Source: Acidobacteriota bacterium (lineage in GTDB: Bacteria; Acidobacteriota; Blastocatellia; Pyrinomonadales; Pyrinomonadaceae). From it: a DNA stretch of 64,000 nt. Numbering within the stretch: position 1 is the first letter of the stretch; each line of letters opens with the position of its first letter. This document shows, in pieces, positions 53,882 to 63,046 of the stretch. The notes beneath the pieces were generated by a model. That model did not search any database. It saw nothing but the letters and a program-made list of their open reading frames with translations, and was not told where the DNA came from. Made by a program: the position numbers and the translations under genes. The DNA is taken from positions 434,001-498,000 of the forward strand of contig JADJWI010000001.1 of assembly GCA_016716435.1 (NCBI GenBank), given 5' to 3'.

Positions 53882-54700
53882 ATGATTACAACCCCCAAAA
53901 AAAGAGATCTTCCGACAGCACTTACGTCGGCCTTTGCTGTTCTTGCGATGGTTTTTTCAATGACTGTCGGTATCACAGCTCAATTTAAGCAGACTGAAGA
54001 TAGTTACAAGGATCAACGCATTGAGGCAAACGAATTAGCTCCAACCCCAACACCATTGGATGGCAATCCGAATTGTGCCTCGATCAACCCTGCGTGGGGC
54101 GAGTTCAAACTGGATTTTTCCTCGCCGAACGGCACGTTTCCGTTCACCGCCGGGTCTGGCCGAACGTATTCTGGAGGATCAACCGGTTTGGCGCAGAACC
54201 CGAACCTTTTTATGAACGTGTCATCGTCCGGAGCAACAATGAGCCAATGGTCGCTAAGTCCGGTCAACCAGATCGACCGTTTGATCGTGTACGTGATCGT
54301 AAAGGGCGGCCCGAGCGCAAATGGATATTCATATCCTTCCGGATCGATCGGTGATACCGGGCCGTTCACCACACAAGGTGCTCGTTTCGGTATTAGCCAT
54401 ATCTCGTTTTGCTTTGACGCATTTAGCGGGCCGTCGTCGGCTCCGGTTTCGATCTCAGGCCGAGCTCTGACTTCCGATGGGTCTGGTATCGCCTATACCC
54501 GTATTGAGGTAATGAACCTTTCGACCGGTGAGGTAGTATCAGCGATGACGAACCATTTCGGCTATTACACCGTCCCGCGGCTCGAGGCCGAGGCGATATA
54601 TATGGTGACAGCAATGCATAAGCGACATACGTTTATCAATAATCAAAGGACCGTGACGCCTAGCGAGGATGTCGCCGGGGTGGACTTCGTCGCTCCATAG
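53882..54700 (+). CDS. Secreted protein with shared C-terminal beta domain, paralogue 1
   Basis: The 272-residue protein has a signal peptide (ALTSAFAVLAMVFSMTVGITA). An N-terminal beta domain includes a RLIVYVIVKGG strand and a SHISFCFDAFSGPSS segment. The C-terminal 87 residues (PVSISGRALTSDGSG ... NHFGYYTVPRLEAEAIYMV ... SEDVAGVDFVAP) are nearly the same as in the next gene and homologous to the ends of the subtilisin and the beta-helix protein. Function unknown. The GGAG site lies about 14 bases before the ATG, a little far. Confidence 0.7.
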   Translation: MITTPKKRDLPTALTSAFAVLAMVFSMTVGITAQFKQTEDSYKDQRIEANELAPTPTPLDGNPNCASINPAWGEFKLDFSSPNGTFPFTAGSGRTYSGGSTGLAQNPNLFMNVSSSGATMSQWSLSPVNQIDRLIVYVIVKGGPSANGYSYPSGSIGDTGPFTTQGARFGISHISFCFDAFSGPSSAPVSISGRALTSDGSGIAYTRIEVMNLSTGEVVSAMTNHFGYYTVPRLEAEAIYMVTAMHKRHTFINNQRTVTPSEDVAGVDFVAP

Positions 54701-54792
54701 TCAATCGAGTTTTGAAGCCAGTCGGGGTGCGGAATAAGACGCGTAGTAGCTCTGATCGACGACAAATGTCGCTCGCTCAAGCTTGATATTTG

Positions 54793-54837
54793 TTGACATG
54801 TCTGAATTTATCTGTTAAACATTCCATATTGTTTAAC
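54793..54837 (+). promoter_or_regulatory. Promoter with an overlapping inverted-repeat operator candidate
   Basis: TTGACA (54793-54798) is spaced 17 bases from TAAACA (54816-54821). A perfect 7-base inverted repeat, GTTAAAC (54814-54820) and GTTTAAC (54831-54837), with a ten-base gap covers the -10 box and the start region. A protein bound there would block transcription, so this is a good operator candidate. Confidence 0.5.
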
Positions 54838-54851
54838 ATATTGGCAGAGCC

Positions 54852-54873
54852 CCGGACCGGCCTTTCGGTCCGG
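54852..54873 (+). promoter_or_regulatory. Perfect hairpin in the 5' leader
   Basis: CCGGACCG (54852-54859) pairs with CGGTCCGG (54866-54873) across a six-base loop. It lies about 50 bases before the ATG of the gene at 54922 and is not followed by T-run. It parallels the hairpin near 51742 before the subtilisin gene. Confidence 0.45.
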
Positions 54874-54921
54874 TAATTTGGGTCCGAGTGCCCTTTTGCA
54901 TTAAAGAGGAGTTAAGGAGTT

Positions 54922-55803
54922 ATGAGTTTCCCCAAGATAAGTTTCGCAAGATTTCAGCTATCCCGTTACTTGGCTCTTACCGTCTGCTTGGTTTTGCTAT
55001 CGCAGGCGTCTTTCGCACAATTCGCAAGGCAAGCTCCGGAAGGAAAACCCTTGTTGACACGTGAAGATACTAAAGCAGCGATGGGCACCGATCAGATCGC
55101 CCCAACACCGATCGAGATCTCGTTTGCGTATGAGCCGTGCAAATTCATTTTAGATGTTGGTGATCCTCGGTTTCCGCAGGTATCGACTGCCTGGGAATTT
55201 TTCATCAATTCTGGTCCATCGTATCCGGCACTGAATGCCTTGGTTAATGCTACGAATCCGCAAAGGCAAGTGTTTTTCATGGATGAAAATCCGAACCTTT
55301 TCGTGTCCATCTCCGACAGCGGTAATTCCGTAATAACAGGCTGGAATTTATCGTGGACGACGTCCGCAGATCTCGACAGACTTGTATCGATCGTTGCGGT
55401 TCGGGGACAAGGCGGAACCGCTATGAATGTCTATTCGTACCCCAATTTGGCGGCCAGTGACAACGGCACATTCACGGCACCGGGCGGGGCCCCGATCACT
55501 GAGGTTCGGTTCTGCTTTGAACCTTTCTCGGGGCCTTCCTCGGCTCCGGTTGCGATCTCGGGTCGTGCATTGACCGCGGAAGGTATGGGAATTTCTGGAA
55601 CGAGAATAACTGCCGTGAACATTTCGACTGGCGAATCCCACTCGGCCATCACCAATCCTTTCGGGTACTACTCGGTCGAAGGACTCGTCTCCGAAGCTAT
55701 CTACATGGTGACCGCAACACACAAGAGGCACACTTTCCTCAATAATCAGAGAACGATAACGGTGAGTGAGGAGATTGCGGGCGTCGATTTCGTAGCTCCG
55801 TAG
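54922..55803 (+). CDS. Secreted protein with shared C-terminal beta domain, paralogue 2
   Basis: The 293-residue protein has a signal peptide (LALTVCLVLLSQASFA), a middle domain homologous to the neighbour at 53882 (LDRLVSIVAVRGQGG, EVRFCFEPFSGPSSAPV), and the same C-terminal domain (NPFGYYSVEGLVSEAIYMV ... HKRHTFLNNQRTI ... EEIAGVDFVAP). The two genes are clearly tandem duplicates, more alike in the last 90 residues than before. AAAGAGGAG and AAGGAG are possible ribosome sites. Terminator follows. Confidence 0.7.
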   Translation: MSFPKISFARFQLSRYLALTVCLVLLSQASFAQFARQAPEGKPLLTREDTKAAMGTDQIAPTPIEISFAYEPCKFILDVGDPRFPQVSTAWEFFINSGPSYPALNALVNATNPQRQVFFMDENPNLFVSISDSGNSVITGWNLSWTTSADLDRLVSIVAVRGQGGTAMNVYSYPNLAASDNGTFTAPGGAPITEVRFCFEPFSGPSSAPVAISGRALTAEGMGISGTRITAVNISTGESHSAITNPFGYYSVEGLVSEAIYMVTATHKRHTFLNNQRTITVSEEIAGVDFVAP

Positions 55804-55850
55804 AAAACAGCAGAAAAGAACTCCCATCGAAGATCTTATCTGGGGAGAAG

Positions 55851-55882
55851 AAAGGCGGCCCGCTTCCAAGCGGCCGCCTTTC
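55851..55882. terminator. Bidirectional terminator between convergent genes
   Basis: AAAGGCGGCCCGCTT pairs with AAGCGGCCGCCTTT (one bulged C), with A- and T-runs at the ends. It serves the secreted-protein gene at 54922 and accC. Confidence 0.8.
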
Positions 55883-55903
55883 ACGTTGTATCTTGTTCAC
55901 AAT

Positions 55904-57391
55904 TTAAGAATCAATCGCTTGCCGCCAGCGGCTGATGCCCGTTTGGGCAGCGGCGTGTTTGGGTACAGTGTTTGTCGATGCGTAAGAGAGAGCGGCGGCA
56001 AGTGCGGCAAGGTCGGTCTCGGCCTGATCCGGTTCGGGATGCTTCCGGCGTTCATTAAAGCGGCCGATGAAGCCTGTGTCGAGCTCTCCGCTGATAAACT
56101 CCTCGTCCTCCATCACCTCTCTGAAAAACGGCAGCGTCGTCTTTATCCCCGCCACCTCATATTCCCGCAATGCCCGCCGCATCCGGTCGATCGCCTCATT
56201 GCGGTCGCGGCCGTATGCACAAAACTTCGAGATCATCGGGTCGTAGTGGATCGAGACCTCGCCGCCCTCGTAAACTCCGCCGTCATCGCGGATGCCCGGC
56301 CCGCTCGGCACTCTCAGCCGCTTGATCACACCCGGCGAGGGCATAAAGTTCGTCTCCGGGTCCTCGGCATAAATGCGGCACTCGATGGCGTGCCCGCGAA
56401 GCTGGACGTCCTTCTGCTCGATCGAAAGCGGATACCCTGCCGAAACCCGTATCTGCTCGCGAACGAGGTCTATGCCCGTCACAAGCTCCGTTACGGGGTG
56501 TTCCACCTGCAGCCGCGTGTTCATCTCAAGGAAATAGAACGAACGGTCCACGTCCGAAACAAGAAACTCGACCGTCCCGGCCCCGACGTAGTTCACCGCC
56601 CGGGCGACCATAACGGCACATTCGCCCATCTGCTGCCTCAGCTCGGCCGAATTTATCGGCGACGGAGCCTCTTCGATCACCTTTTGGTGCCGCCGCTGAA
56701 TCGAGCACTCGCGTTCGCCAAGGTAAATGTGATTCCCGTGCGTGTCCGAAAAGACCTGTATCTCGATGTGCCGCGGCCGCAAGACCGCTTTCTCGACAAA
56801 CACCGATTCATCGCCAAAGCTCGCCATCGCCTCGCTTCGGGCCGCATCGAGCGCCGAGCCAAGCTCGCCCTCATCCGCAACCAGCCGCATTCCCTTTCCG
56901 CCGCCGCCGGCCGAGGCCTTGAGCATTACCGGAAAGCCGATCGCCTTGGCTATCTCTATCGCCCGTTCGTGGCTCGCCACCGGCTCATTCGTCCCCGGCA
57001 CGACGGGCACTCCCGCCTCGGTCGCAATTATCCGGGCAGAGATCTTGCCGCCCATCGCTTCCATCGCCTCCGGCGGCGGCCCGATGAAGGTCAGCCCGGC
57101 GGCCGTCACCTGCCGGACGAACTCGGCATTTTCAGAAAGAAAACCGTAGCCGGGATGTATCGCCTCCGCCCCGGAACGCCGGGCCGCATCAATGATCTTG
57201 TCGCCGCGAAGATAGCTCTCCGCCGAAGCGGCCGGGCCGATGTGGTACGCCTCGTCCGCCATCCTCACATGGAGCGCGTCGCGGTCGGGCTCGGAATAGA
57301 CCGCCACCGTGCGGATGCCCATCTCACGACAGGCACGCATCACCCGGCAGGCGATCTCTCCGCGGTTTGCGATCAGGATCTTTTTGAACAT
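55904..57391 (-). CDS. accC: Biotin carboxylase subunit of acetyl-CoA (or propionyl-CoA) carboxylase
   Basis: The 495-residue protein has the biotin carboxylase fold: KKILIANRGEIACRVMRACREMGI, EAIHPGYGFLSENAEF, KASAGGGGKGMRLV (ATP loop), EMNTRLQVEHPVTELVTGIDLV and the YDPMISKFCAYG near the end. It carboxylates biotin on the carrier protein. There is no fused BCCP domain, so it needs a separate one. Whether it serves fatty-acid synthesis or the propionyl-CoA route started at 0-0.9 kb cannot be decided here. It is the last gene of a minus-strand cluster beginning at 58771. Confidence 0.93.
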   Translation of the reverse strand: MFKKILIANRGEIACRVMRACREMGIRTVAVYSEPDRDALHVRMADEAYHIGPAASAESYLRGDKIIDAARRSGAEAIHPGYGFLSENAEFVRQVTAAGLTFIGPPPEAMEAMGGKISARIIATEAGVPVVPGTNEPVASHERAIEIAKAIGFPVMLKASAGGGGKGMRLVADEGELGSALDAARSEAMASFGDESVFVEKAVLRPRHIEIQVFSDTHGNHIYLGERECSIQRRHQKVIEEAPSPINSAELRQQMGECAVMVARAVNYVGAGTVEFLVSDVDRSFYFLEMNTRLQVEHPVTELVTGIDLVREQIRVSAGYPLSIEQKDVQLRGHAIECRIYAEDPETNFMPSPGVIKRLRVPSGPGIRDDGGVYEGGEVSIHYDPMISKFCAYGRDRNEAIDRMRRALREYEVAGIKTTLPFFREVMEDEEFISGELDTGFIGRFNERRKHPEPDQAETDLAALAAALSYASTNTVPKHAAAQTGISRWRQAIDS

Positions 57392-57409
57392 ATGTGATGG
57401 GGAACGTCG

Positions 57410-57691
57410 CTAATCGAGCATCGAATTTCCCTGGTTTCTCGGGTCGTAGCGGACGCCGATCTTGGCACCGGGGGCATATTTAAGCGGGTCGGCCTGTTGT
57501 TCCTCCGTAAGTAGTTCGGAGGATTCAAAATCCACGCCGTTAAGCGTGTACATGTAGATGACGACCTCGCCGGCCGCGGTCTGCTCGCTGTCAAGTATTC
57601 GCCCATCGGTGATCCGGCCGTGCTCGCTCAAGAAGCGACGCCGTTCTGCCTCAAGGTCCGTATTCTTTTTTTTCCTTAGAAATCCGAACAT
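57410..57691 (-). CDS. Small hypothetical protein, DUF3592-like
   Basis: The 93-residue protein has a basic N-terminus (FGFLRKKKN), a short helix, and then a beta sequence (GRITDGRILDSEQTAAGEVVIYMYTLNGVDFESSE ... KIGVRYDPRNQGNSMLD). The pattern of 'ATGRILD ... YTVNG ... V-YDP-NP' recalls DUF3592-type small beta modules. No function is known. It is encoded between the PGPGW-type gene and accC, 18 bases before accC. Confidence 0.6.
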   Translation of the reverse strand: MFGFLRKKKNTDLEAERRRFLSEHGRITDGRILDSEQTAAGEVVIYMYTLNGVDFESSELLTEEQQADPLKYAPGAKIGVRYDPRNQGNSMLD

Positions 57692-57697
57692 TATTCC

Positions 57698-58126
57698 TTA
57701 ATCTACGATCAGCGGCGGCTTTTTCCACCTTGCTCTGATCTTATTTATCGCAGCGAGCACGGCCGGGCGTTTGATTATCCTTGCTTCCAGCGGCCGCTTT
57801 CCCGGAATATCGAGCATTATCAGCCCAAGCAGTATCGTCAGAACTCCCTGTCCCGGAACGCCCGGCAAAGACAAGGCTAAGCCGAGCAATATCAAAAACA
57901 CGCCAAAGACGTTCTTTGCAATGACCGCGCCCCAACGAACCAGCCACGGGCTCCCGACCATGAAATCATCCTGATAATGCGTGCTGAAATAATTCGCCGG
58001 TATCTTGACCATCACCACACAGATAGCGGCGAAGCTGAACATTAGCGAGAGCAAAAAGATGCCCACACCGGTCAGCACATTCATCAGCGTCAGCGATTCA
58101 ATGAATGACCAAAACCACTCGACCAT
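57698..58126 (-). CDS. PGPGW-motif putative membrane protein
   Basis: The 142-residue protein has two to three hydrophobic segments (MNVLTGVGIFLLSLMFSFAAICVVMV and VIAKNVFGVFLILLGLALSLPG) and the short PGVPGQGVLTILLGLIMLDIPGKR pattern that gives the PGPGW family its name. The family is widespread and uncharacterised. It starts six bases after the CDP-alcohol transferase gene and ends six bases before the DUF3592-like gene, so the three probably form one operon with accC. Confidence 0.7.
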   Translation of the reverse strand: MVEWFWSFIESLTLMNVLTGVGIFLLSLMFSFAAICVVMVKIPANYFSTHYQDDFMVGSPWLVRWGAVIAKNVFGVFLILLGLALSLPGVPGQGVLTILLGLIMLDIPGKRPLEARIIKRPAVLAAINKIRARWKKPPLIVD

Positions 58127-58132
58127 ACAACG

Positions 58133-58771
58133 TTAAACCGGCCTGCCCTCTAGCTTTCTAAATTCCTTCCAAATGAAATACATCCGATGCACAAGCGTCC
58201 AGATCGAGCCGATCGCGAGCACCCAGAGCACCTGCGGCATTCGGTTGAACCACCAGACGTCCGAATTCCAGTCCCAGGTCGAAAGTGCCCCGATTATCAA
58301 TAGCACGATCCGCTCCGGCCGCTGCAGAAAGCCGACATTTGCCTTAACGCCAAGAGCCTCCGAACGCGCCGTCGCGTAGCTGACAAGCACCGACGCGATC
58401 ATCGCCACGCCCGCGAGTATCACGTTAACGATCGAATGCTGCGGCGTGTTCCCGGCGTAAAAGACCATTATTCCGAGGATCGCGACCATATCCGAAAGCC
58501 GATCGAGTGTCGAATCGAGAAACCCGCCGAATTTCGTGACATTGCCGGTCAGCCGGGCGACGTTGCCATCAAGCATGTCAAAAACATTTGCGACTATGAG
58601 GACGATGCCCGCCCAAAAGAACTCGCCCATACCGAACAAAACGCCGCACGCGATGTTGATCATCACGCCAACGGTCGTCAGTAAGTTTGGCGATACGCCA
58701 AGCGACGCGAGTCCGCGGACCATCGCGTTCAATATCTGGATCGGAATCTTTCCTATGCTCGCACCAAGCAT
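58133..58771 (-). CDS. CDP-alcohol phosphatidyltransferase-family protein
   Basis: The 212-residue membrane protein has the full CDP-alcohol phosphotransferase motif D-x2-DG-x2-AR-x8-G-x3-D-x3-D, seen in DMLDGNVARL followed by GGFLDSTLDRLSD. Several hydrophobic helices surround it. Such enzymes move a phosphoalcohol group from CDP-diacylglycerol or CDP-inositol-type donors. By analogy it could be a PgsA, PIS or archaetidylinositol-phosphate-like synthase; the lipid product cannot be read. It heads the operon with accC as last gene. Confidence 0.85.
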   Translation of the reverse strand: MLGASIGKIPIQILNAMVRGLASLGVSPNLLTTVGVMINIACGVLFGMGEFFWAGIVLIVANVFDMLDGNVARLTGNVTKFGGFLDSTLDRLSDMVAILGIMVFYAGNTPQHSIVNVILAGVAMIASVLVSYATARSEALGVKANVGFLQRPERIVLLIIGALSTWDWNSDVWWFNRMPQVLWVLAIGSIWTLVHRMYFIWKEFRKLEGRPV

Positions 58772-58818
58772 CTCTCTATGCGCCCAATTCCGGTACGAAA
58801 AGACCCGGCGTTTCAGTT

Positions 58819-59286
58819 CTAGTCTATCTCGTGAATGGTCGTCAGCCGTGTTACCTCAAAGGTGCGCCAGCCGTTCGGGGTCTTTACGCGAACCTCATCG
58901 CCCTCTTCGCGGCCGATCAACGCCTGCCCGATCGGCGAGACGGTCGAGATCTTCCCGTTCTCGGGGTCGCTCTCTTCGGAGGTGACAAGCCGATAGGTGA
59001 TCTTCTCCTCGGTCTCGATCTCAAAAAGAACGACCTCCGAGCCGTACGCGATCCGGTCGGTCGGGATCTTTGAAAGATCGATCGAATCGACCTCGTTGAT
59101 CCGGGTGAGTACCTGCGCGATCCGCGCCTGAACGAACGACTGCCGCTCGAGGGCCGCTTTGTACTCTGCATTCTCACGCAGATCGCCGAACTCACGTGCC
59201 TTCTGTATCTCCTTCGGAAGCTTGAAGTGAAGCTCTTCCTCGAGTATGTCGAGTTCGTCCTTTAGCTTTTTTCTTATTTCTTGCAT
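58819..59286 (-). CDS. greA: Transcription elongation factor GreA
   Basis: The 155-residue protein has the N-terminal coiled-coil (ELDILEEELHFKLPKEIQKA ... AREFGDLRENAEYKAALE) with the acidic tip residues that enter the polymerase channel, and the C-terminal FKBP-like domain (GSEVVLFEIETEE, TVSPIGQALIGREEGDEV). It stimulates RNA cleavage in backtracked transcription complexes. It starts 17 bases after the stop of the 6-phosphofructokinase gene. Confidence 0.96.
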   Translation of the reverse strand: MQEIRKKLKDELDILEEELHFKLPKEIQKAREFGDLRENAEYKAALERQSFVQARIAQVLTRINEVDSIDLSKIPTDRIAYGSEVVLFEIETEEKITYRLVTSEESDPENGKISTVSPIGQALIGREEGDEVRVKTPNGWRTFEVTRLTTIHEID

Positions 59287-59303
59287 TTAAATAGATCTTT
59301 CCG

Positions 59304-60389
59304 TTAACTATCTGATTCGGCCGGCGAAGCGAACGAAATGCCAATGTCGCGGGCCGTCCGGACAAGCTGGCCATCGATCGGCACCGTCTTCAGGTTCGCG
59401 ACCGCTTCCGAGATCGGCACGGTCACGATGGTCGAAGCCTGAAAAGCCACCATCTTTCCGGTTTCGCCCTCGGCCAGTGCCCGCACGGCACAGGCTCCGA
59501 AGTTTGTCCCGAGCATTCGGTCGAATGCATTCGGACTTCCGCCCCGCTGCAGATGACCCAGCACGACGCACCGCGTTTCTTTACCCGTTAGTTCCTCGAC
59601 CTTGCGGCGGACATAATCGCCGACGCCGCCGAGCCGCGTGTGCTTGGCGTCTAGATACATCTCGCCGCCGCCGACCTCCATCGCCCCTTCGGCAACGACG
59701 ATGTTTGTGAATTTCGAGCCGTTCGCTTCCCGCTCTTTCACTTTCTTGACGACCGAGTCGAAGGAGAAAGGTATCTCGGGTATCAAAATGATATCCGCGC
59801 TTCCGGCAAGCCCGGCGTGCAAAGCGATCCATCCCGTATGGCGGCCCATCACCTCGAGGATCATCACGCGGTCATGCGAGGCGGCCGTCGTATGAAGCCG
59901 ATCGAGCGCCTCGGTCGCGATATCGATCGCCGTCATGAAGCCGAAGGTCAACTCGGTAGCGGCGAGGTCATTATCGATGGTCTTCGGGACGCCGATGACC
60001 GGAAAGCCGCGTTTATCGAACTGCTCTGCTATCGCCAGCGTTCCTTCGCCGCCGAGGACGATCAACGCCTCGATCCCGAGAATGTCGAGATTCGCAAGAG
60101 CTTCCGAGATCGGCATCTCCGGAAAGACCGGAACGCCGTCCTCCATCTTCACAAAGCTGCCGCGGTTGCGGGTGCCGAGTATCGTCCCGCCCTTGGGCAG
60201 GATGCCGCTGACCGTCTTCGGCGTAAGCTGAAGTGTGCGCGTCTCGCCGAGAATGCCTTCAAAGCTATCCTCGATGCCGATGACCTTCATCCTGTATTCA
60301 TTGACGGCCGTTCGCACGACCGCCCGAATAACAGCATTTAGTCCCGGGGCGTCTCCGCCGCCGGTTAAAACTCCGATCGTTTTATACAT
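59304..60389 (-). CDS. pfkA: 6-phosphofructokinase, probably ATP-dependent
   Basis: The 361-residue protein has the PfkA motifs: GVLTGGGDAPGLNAVIRA, PKTIDNDL, MGRHTGWIAL, and HLQRGGSPNAFDRM. The phosphoryl-donor positions are mixed. The GGEGT segment keeps the Gly equivalent to E. coli Gly104 (ATP type) but has Glu for Asp103, while Lys precedes TIDND as in many pyrophosphate-dependent enzymes. Gly at 104 favours ATP. It commits fructose 6-phosphate to glycolysis. It precedes greA on the same strand. Confidence 0.9.
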   Translation of the reverse strand: MYKTIGVLTGGGDAPGLNAVIRAVVRTAVNEYRMKVIGIEDSFEGILGETRTLQLTPKTVSGILPKGGTILGTRNRGSFVKMEDGVPVFPEMPISEALANLDILGIEALIVLGGEGTLAIAEQFDKRGFPVIGVPKTIDNDLAATELTFGFMTAIDIATEALDRLHTTAASHDRVMILEVMGRHTGWIALHAGLAGSADIILIPEIPFSFDSVVKKVKEREANGSKFTNIVVAEGAMEVGGGEMYLDAKHTRLGGVGDYVRRKVEELTGKETRCVVLGHLQRGGSPNAFDRMLGTNFGACAVRALAEGETGKMVAFQASTIVTVPISEAVANLKTVPIDGQLVRTARDIGISFASPAESDS

Positions 60390-60526
60390 AAAGAGCTGAA
60401 CTTCGAATATTTTACTCTATCGGACCGCAAAGGCTGAATTCGGCCGAGCCGAAATCGTGCCCTTCAAAGAAAACGGACGAACCTGAATGCCAAGCCCGTC
60501 CGCTATGTCGTTATTTTATGGCCACT

Positions 60527-62154
60527 CTACTTAGAGGCGAAATTGTTCCCAACGTACTGCCGTGCTTCGGGCATCACCTCGACCGCCTTGAGCACCTGAG
60601 GATCATTCTCGAGAAGCACCTGGATTCCAGCCTCATTCGAATAGTTCGCCGTCGCGATCTCCATTCGCAGCCTCATCCGGGCATAATCGGCCTCGGCGGC
60701 AATGTTCTCGGCCGTCAGAGCGTTTTCCTTGTTCGCTAGCGTATACGCCCGGAAGGCATCGAAAAGCTTATCAGTGATCGGGAAGGCGTCCTTGGCGATC
60801 GACCATTGCTGATTCTGCTTGTCCACCTTATAGCTTTCAAGGCCATTGATCTTGCCCGCAACCAACTGCCGGACGAAAAAGAACGCGGCATCATTGATGC
60901 GGAAACGCATTTGATTGAACGCCTGGCCCTTAACGGCGACGTCCGGCTCGATGCCTCGGCCACCCATCAGTACGCGGCCATCCGGAAGCGTCACCGGCAC
61001 GCCCGCCGGCTTCGGCCGCGGAGCATCCTCATCCTCGCTTGGCCGCCATTGGTAAAATACTCATAGATCGAACCGGTCGAGTAATCTCGCTGGAGCGATC
61101 GGCCGAACGGCGTATAAAACCTTGCGGTAGTCAGCGTCAATCCCGTCCCATAAGGCAGCGGGAAAACACGCTGGACGAGCCCCTTCCCAAAGCTATCGCT
61201 GCCGACAACCAGCCCTCGGCGATAGTCCTGCACAGCACCGGCAACGATCTCCGAAGCAGAAGCGGATCCGCCATTGACCAACACAATCAGCGGCAACCGA
61301 TTCGGCTCGTCGCCGCGCGACCTTTGCTCCTGGCTGATCGCATAACGCGAGCGGCCCTTGACCGAAACGACCGTTTGCCCAGACGGAATGAACTTGCTTA
61401 CAACGTCGATCGCCTGCGGCAAAAGCCCGCCCGGATTTCCGCGGACGTCGAGCACAAGGCTCGTCATCCCGCGTTTCTGCAGGTCTTCGATGGCGTCCTT
61501 CAGCTCAGCCGAGGTCGTTTCCTGAAAGCCTCCGGTCAGGCCGATATAGCCGACACCATCTGATAGCAAAAAGTAATTGCGGATCGAGGGCAACGGGACG
61601 CCGCCGCGGGTTATCTCAAATTCGACCGGAGCTGCCGACGCGGCCCGCTCGACCTTCACCTTTACTTTGGTCCCGCGTTCGCCGCGAACGTTGTTTGAAA
61701 CCTGTGCACTTGTCCATTCGCGGGCATCCTTGCCGTCAACGTCTATGAACCGGTCGCCATACCTGATGCCAGCCTTATCTGCCGGCGTTCCCGGGATAAC
61801 CGACTGGACGTAAACACCGTCGCGGTGCTGCAAAATAGAAACGCCGATGCCGTAAAACTGCGAGGACTGCTCCTCATAAAGCTTTCTGAATTCGTCGCGG
61901 GTAAAGAACTGCGAGTGCGGGTCTAGCGTCCAGAGCATGCCCTGAATTGCCGACTGCAGCGTCTTTTCACTGTCCGGTTTGCTGACGTAATTGTTCTCGA
62001 TCACCTCGAGGGCTTCGCGAAAATCTGCGGCGACCTTGCCAGGCGTTACGCTCGTATCGGCCTGCGTCGCGGACGGGAACTTGCCAAAAACCCCGCCGAC
62101 AACGGCCCCAAGGGCAATGATCAGTACTGCATAAAGAAAATAACTTCTGGTCAT
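60527..62154 (-). pseudogene. C-terminal processing peptidase (S41), one frameshift
   Basis: The main frame from ATG 62154 has an export/anchor signal (YFLYAVLIIALGAVVGGVF), a PDZ region (GIGVSILQHRDGVYVQSVIPG), and S41 catalytic residues (Ser in GGSASASEIVAGA, Lys in SDSFGKGLVQ). It breaks near 61050 after YEYFTNGG. The other frame continues SEDEDAPRPKPAG and MGGRGIEPDV, ending at 60527. One deleted base explains this. The protein would trim or degrade exported proteins. The longer start at 62211 adds 19 unlikely residues. Confidence 0.85.
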
Positions 62155-62352
62155 TAATACCGTCCCGTAATGCTCGAATATAGCATAACTTAGTCGCTCT
62201 AAGCCGAGCAATGGTTGCCGCGAAAGCCATCCTCAGCGGCCCGGCGGGCTGCGGCCAAAGATAAATACGCCCGCGGGACGGGAAAGTTCTGAATCCGGGC
62301 GTGCGATAGCAGTTTACAAACTGTTAATCTGTGGGTACTATTTGAGCTTTTT

Positions 62353-62970
62353 ATGGGCATTGAGGTCTCGATCGTAATACCGGCGTACAACGAAGAAGAG
62401 CGGCTCGGAGCGACCGTCCGCGAGGTCTTGAGGTACATTGCCTCGACCGGCCGCTCGGCCGAGGTGATAGTAGTCGATGACGGCTCTTCAGACGACACTG
62501 CAAAGGTCGCGGAAGATGCGTTCGGCGAACTGCCCGAAGTTCCCGGCCGCGTAATCCGTTATGAAAAGAACCGCGGGAAAGGCTACGCGGTCAAGACCGG
62601 CCTGCTTGCCGCTGAGGGTCGGATCGCACTTTTCTCGGACGCCGATCTTTCCACGCCGATCGAGGAAATGCCTAAGCTCATCGATCCGATCAAGGCCGGC
62701 GAATTTGACGTTACCTTCGGCTCGCGGGCACTCGACCGTTCGCTGATCGGCACCCATCAACCCTGGCGTCGCGAGCAGGGCGGCAAGGTCTTCAATCTCG
62801 TCGTCCGCGTAATGACCGGGATGCCCTTCTGGGACACACAGTGCGGATTCAAGGCGTTCGACCTCGATAAATTTCGTCCGCTGCTCGACGTGATGCAGAT
62901 CGAACGCTTCGGCTTTGACGTCGAGTTTCTCTACGTCGCACGTCTCCGCGGCCTCCGGTTAAAGGAAGGC
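62353..62970 (+). CDS. Family 2 glycosyltransferase (dolichyl-phosphate-glucose-synthase-like), truncated
   Basis: The protein of about 205 recognisable residues has the GT-A opening VSIVIPAYNEEERL, DDGSSDDTAKVA, KNRGKGYAVKTGLLAAEG, the LFSDADLSTPIEEM (metal-binding DxD-like) and the GFKAFDLDKFRPLLD, ending near RGLRLKE. The usual last 40-60 residues, which may include a membrane-helix, are missing; the sequence after 62970 looks unlike the family and the frame runs on to 63552. It would transfer a sugar to a polyprenyl phosphate. The truncation coincides with the start of a DUF433/DUF5615 pair. Confidence 0.7.
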
Positions 62971-63046
62971 TGTCCCGCGCGCGTTTGCGAGGTCCGCCAG
63001 TGCCGAATGGAATCTATGAAAATAGGCCCTCGAGCGTATAATAGAT

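Noticed and set aside
55886..57397. A 503-codon open frame on the plus strand opposite accC
   Set aside because: The minus strand encodes a full biotin carboxylase with all motifs. The antisense frame is Arg/His/Leu-rich with no recognisable motif, as expected from GC-rich codon use.
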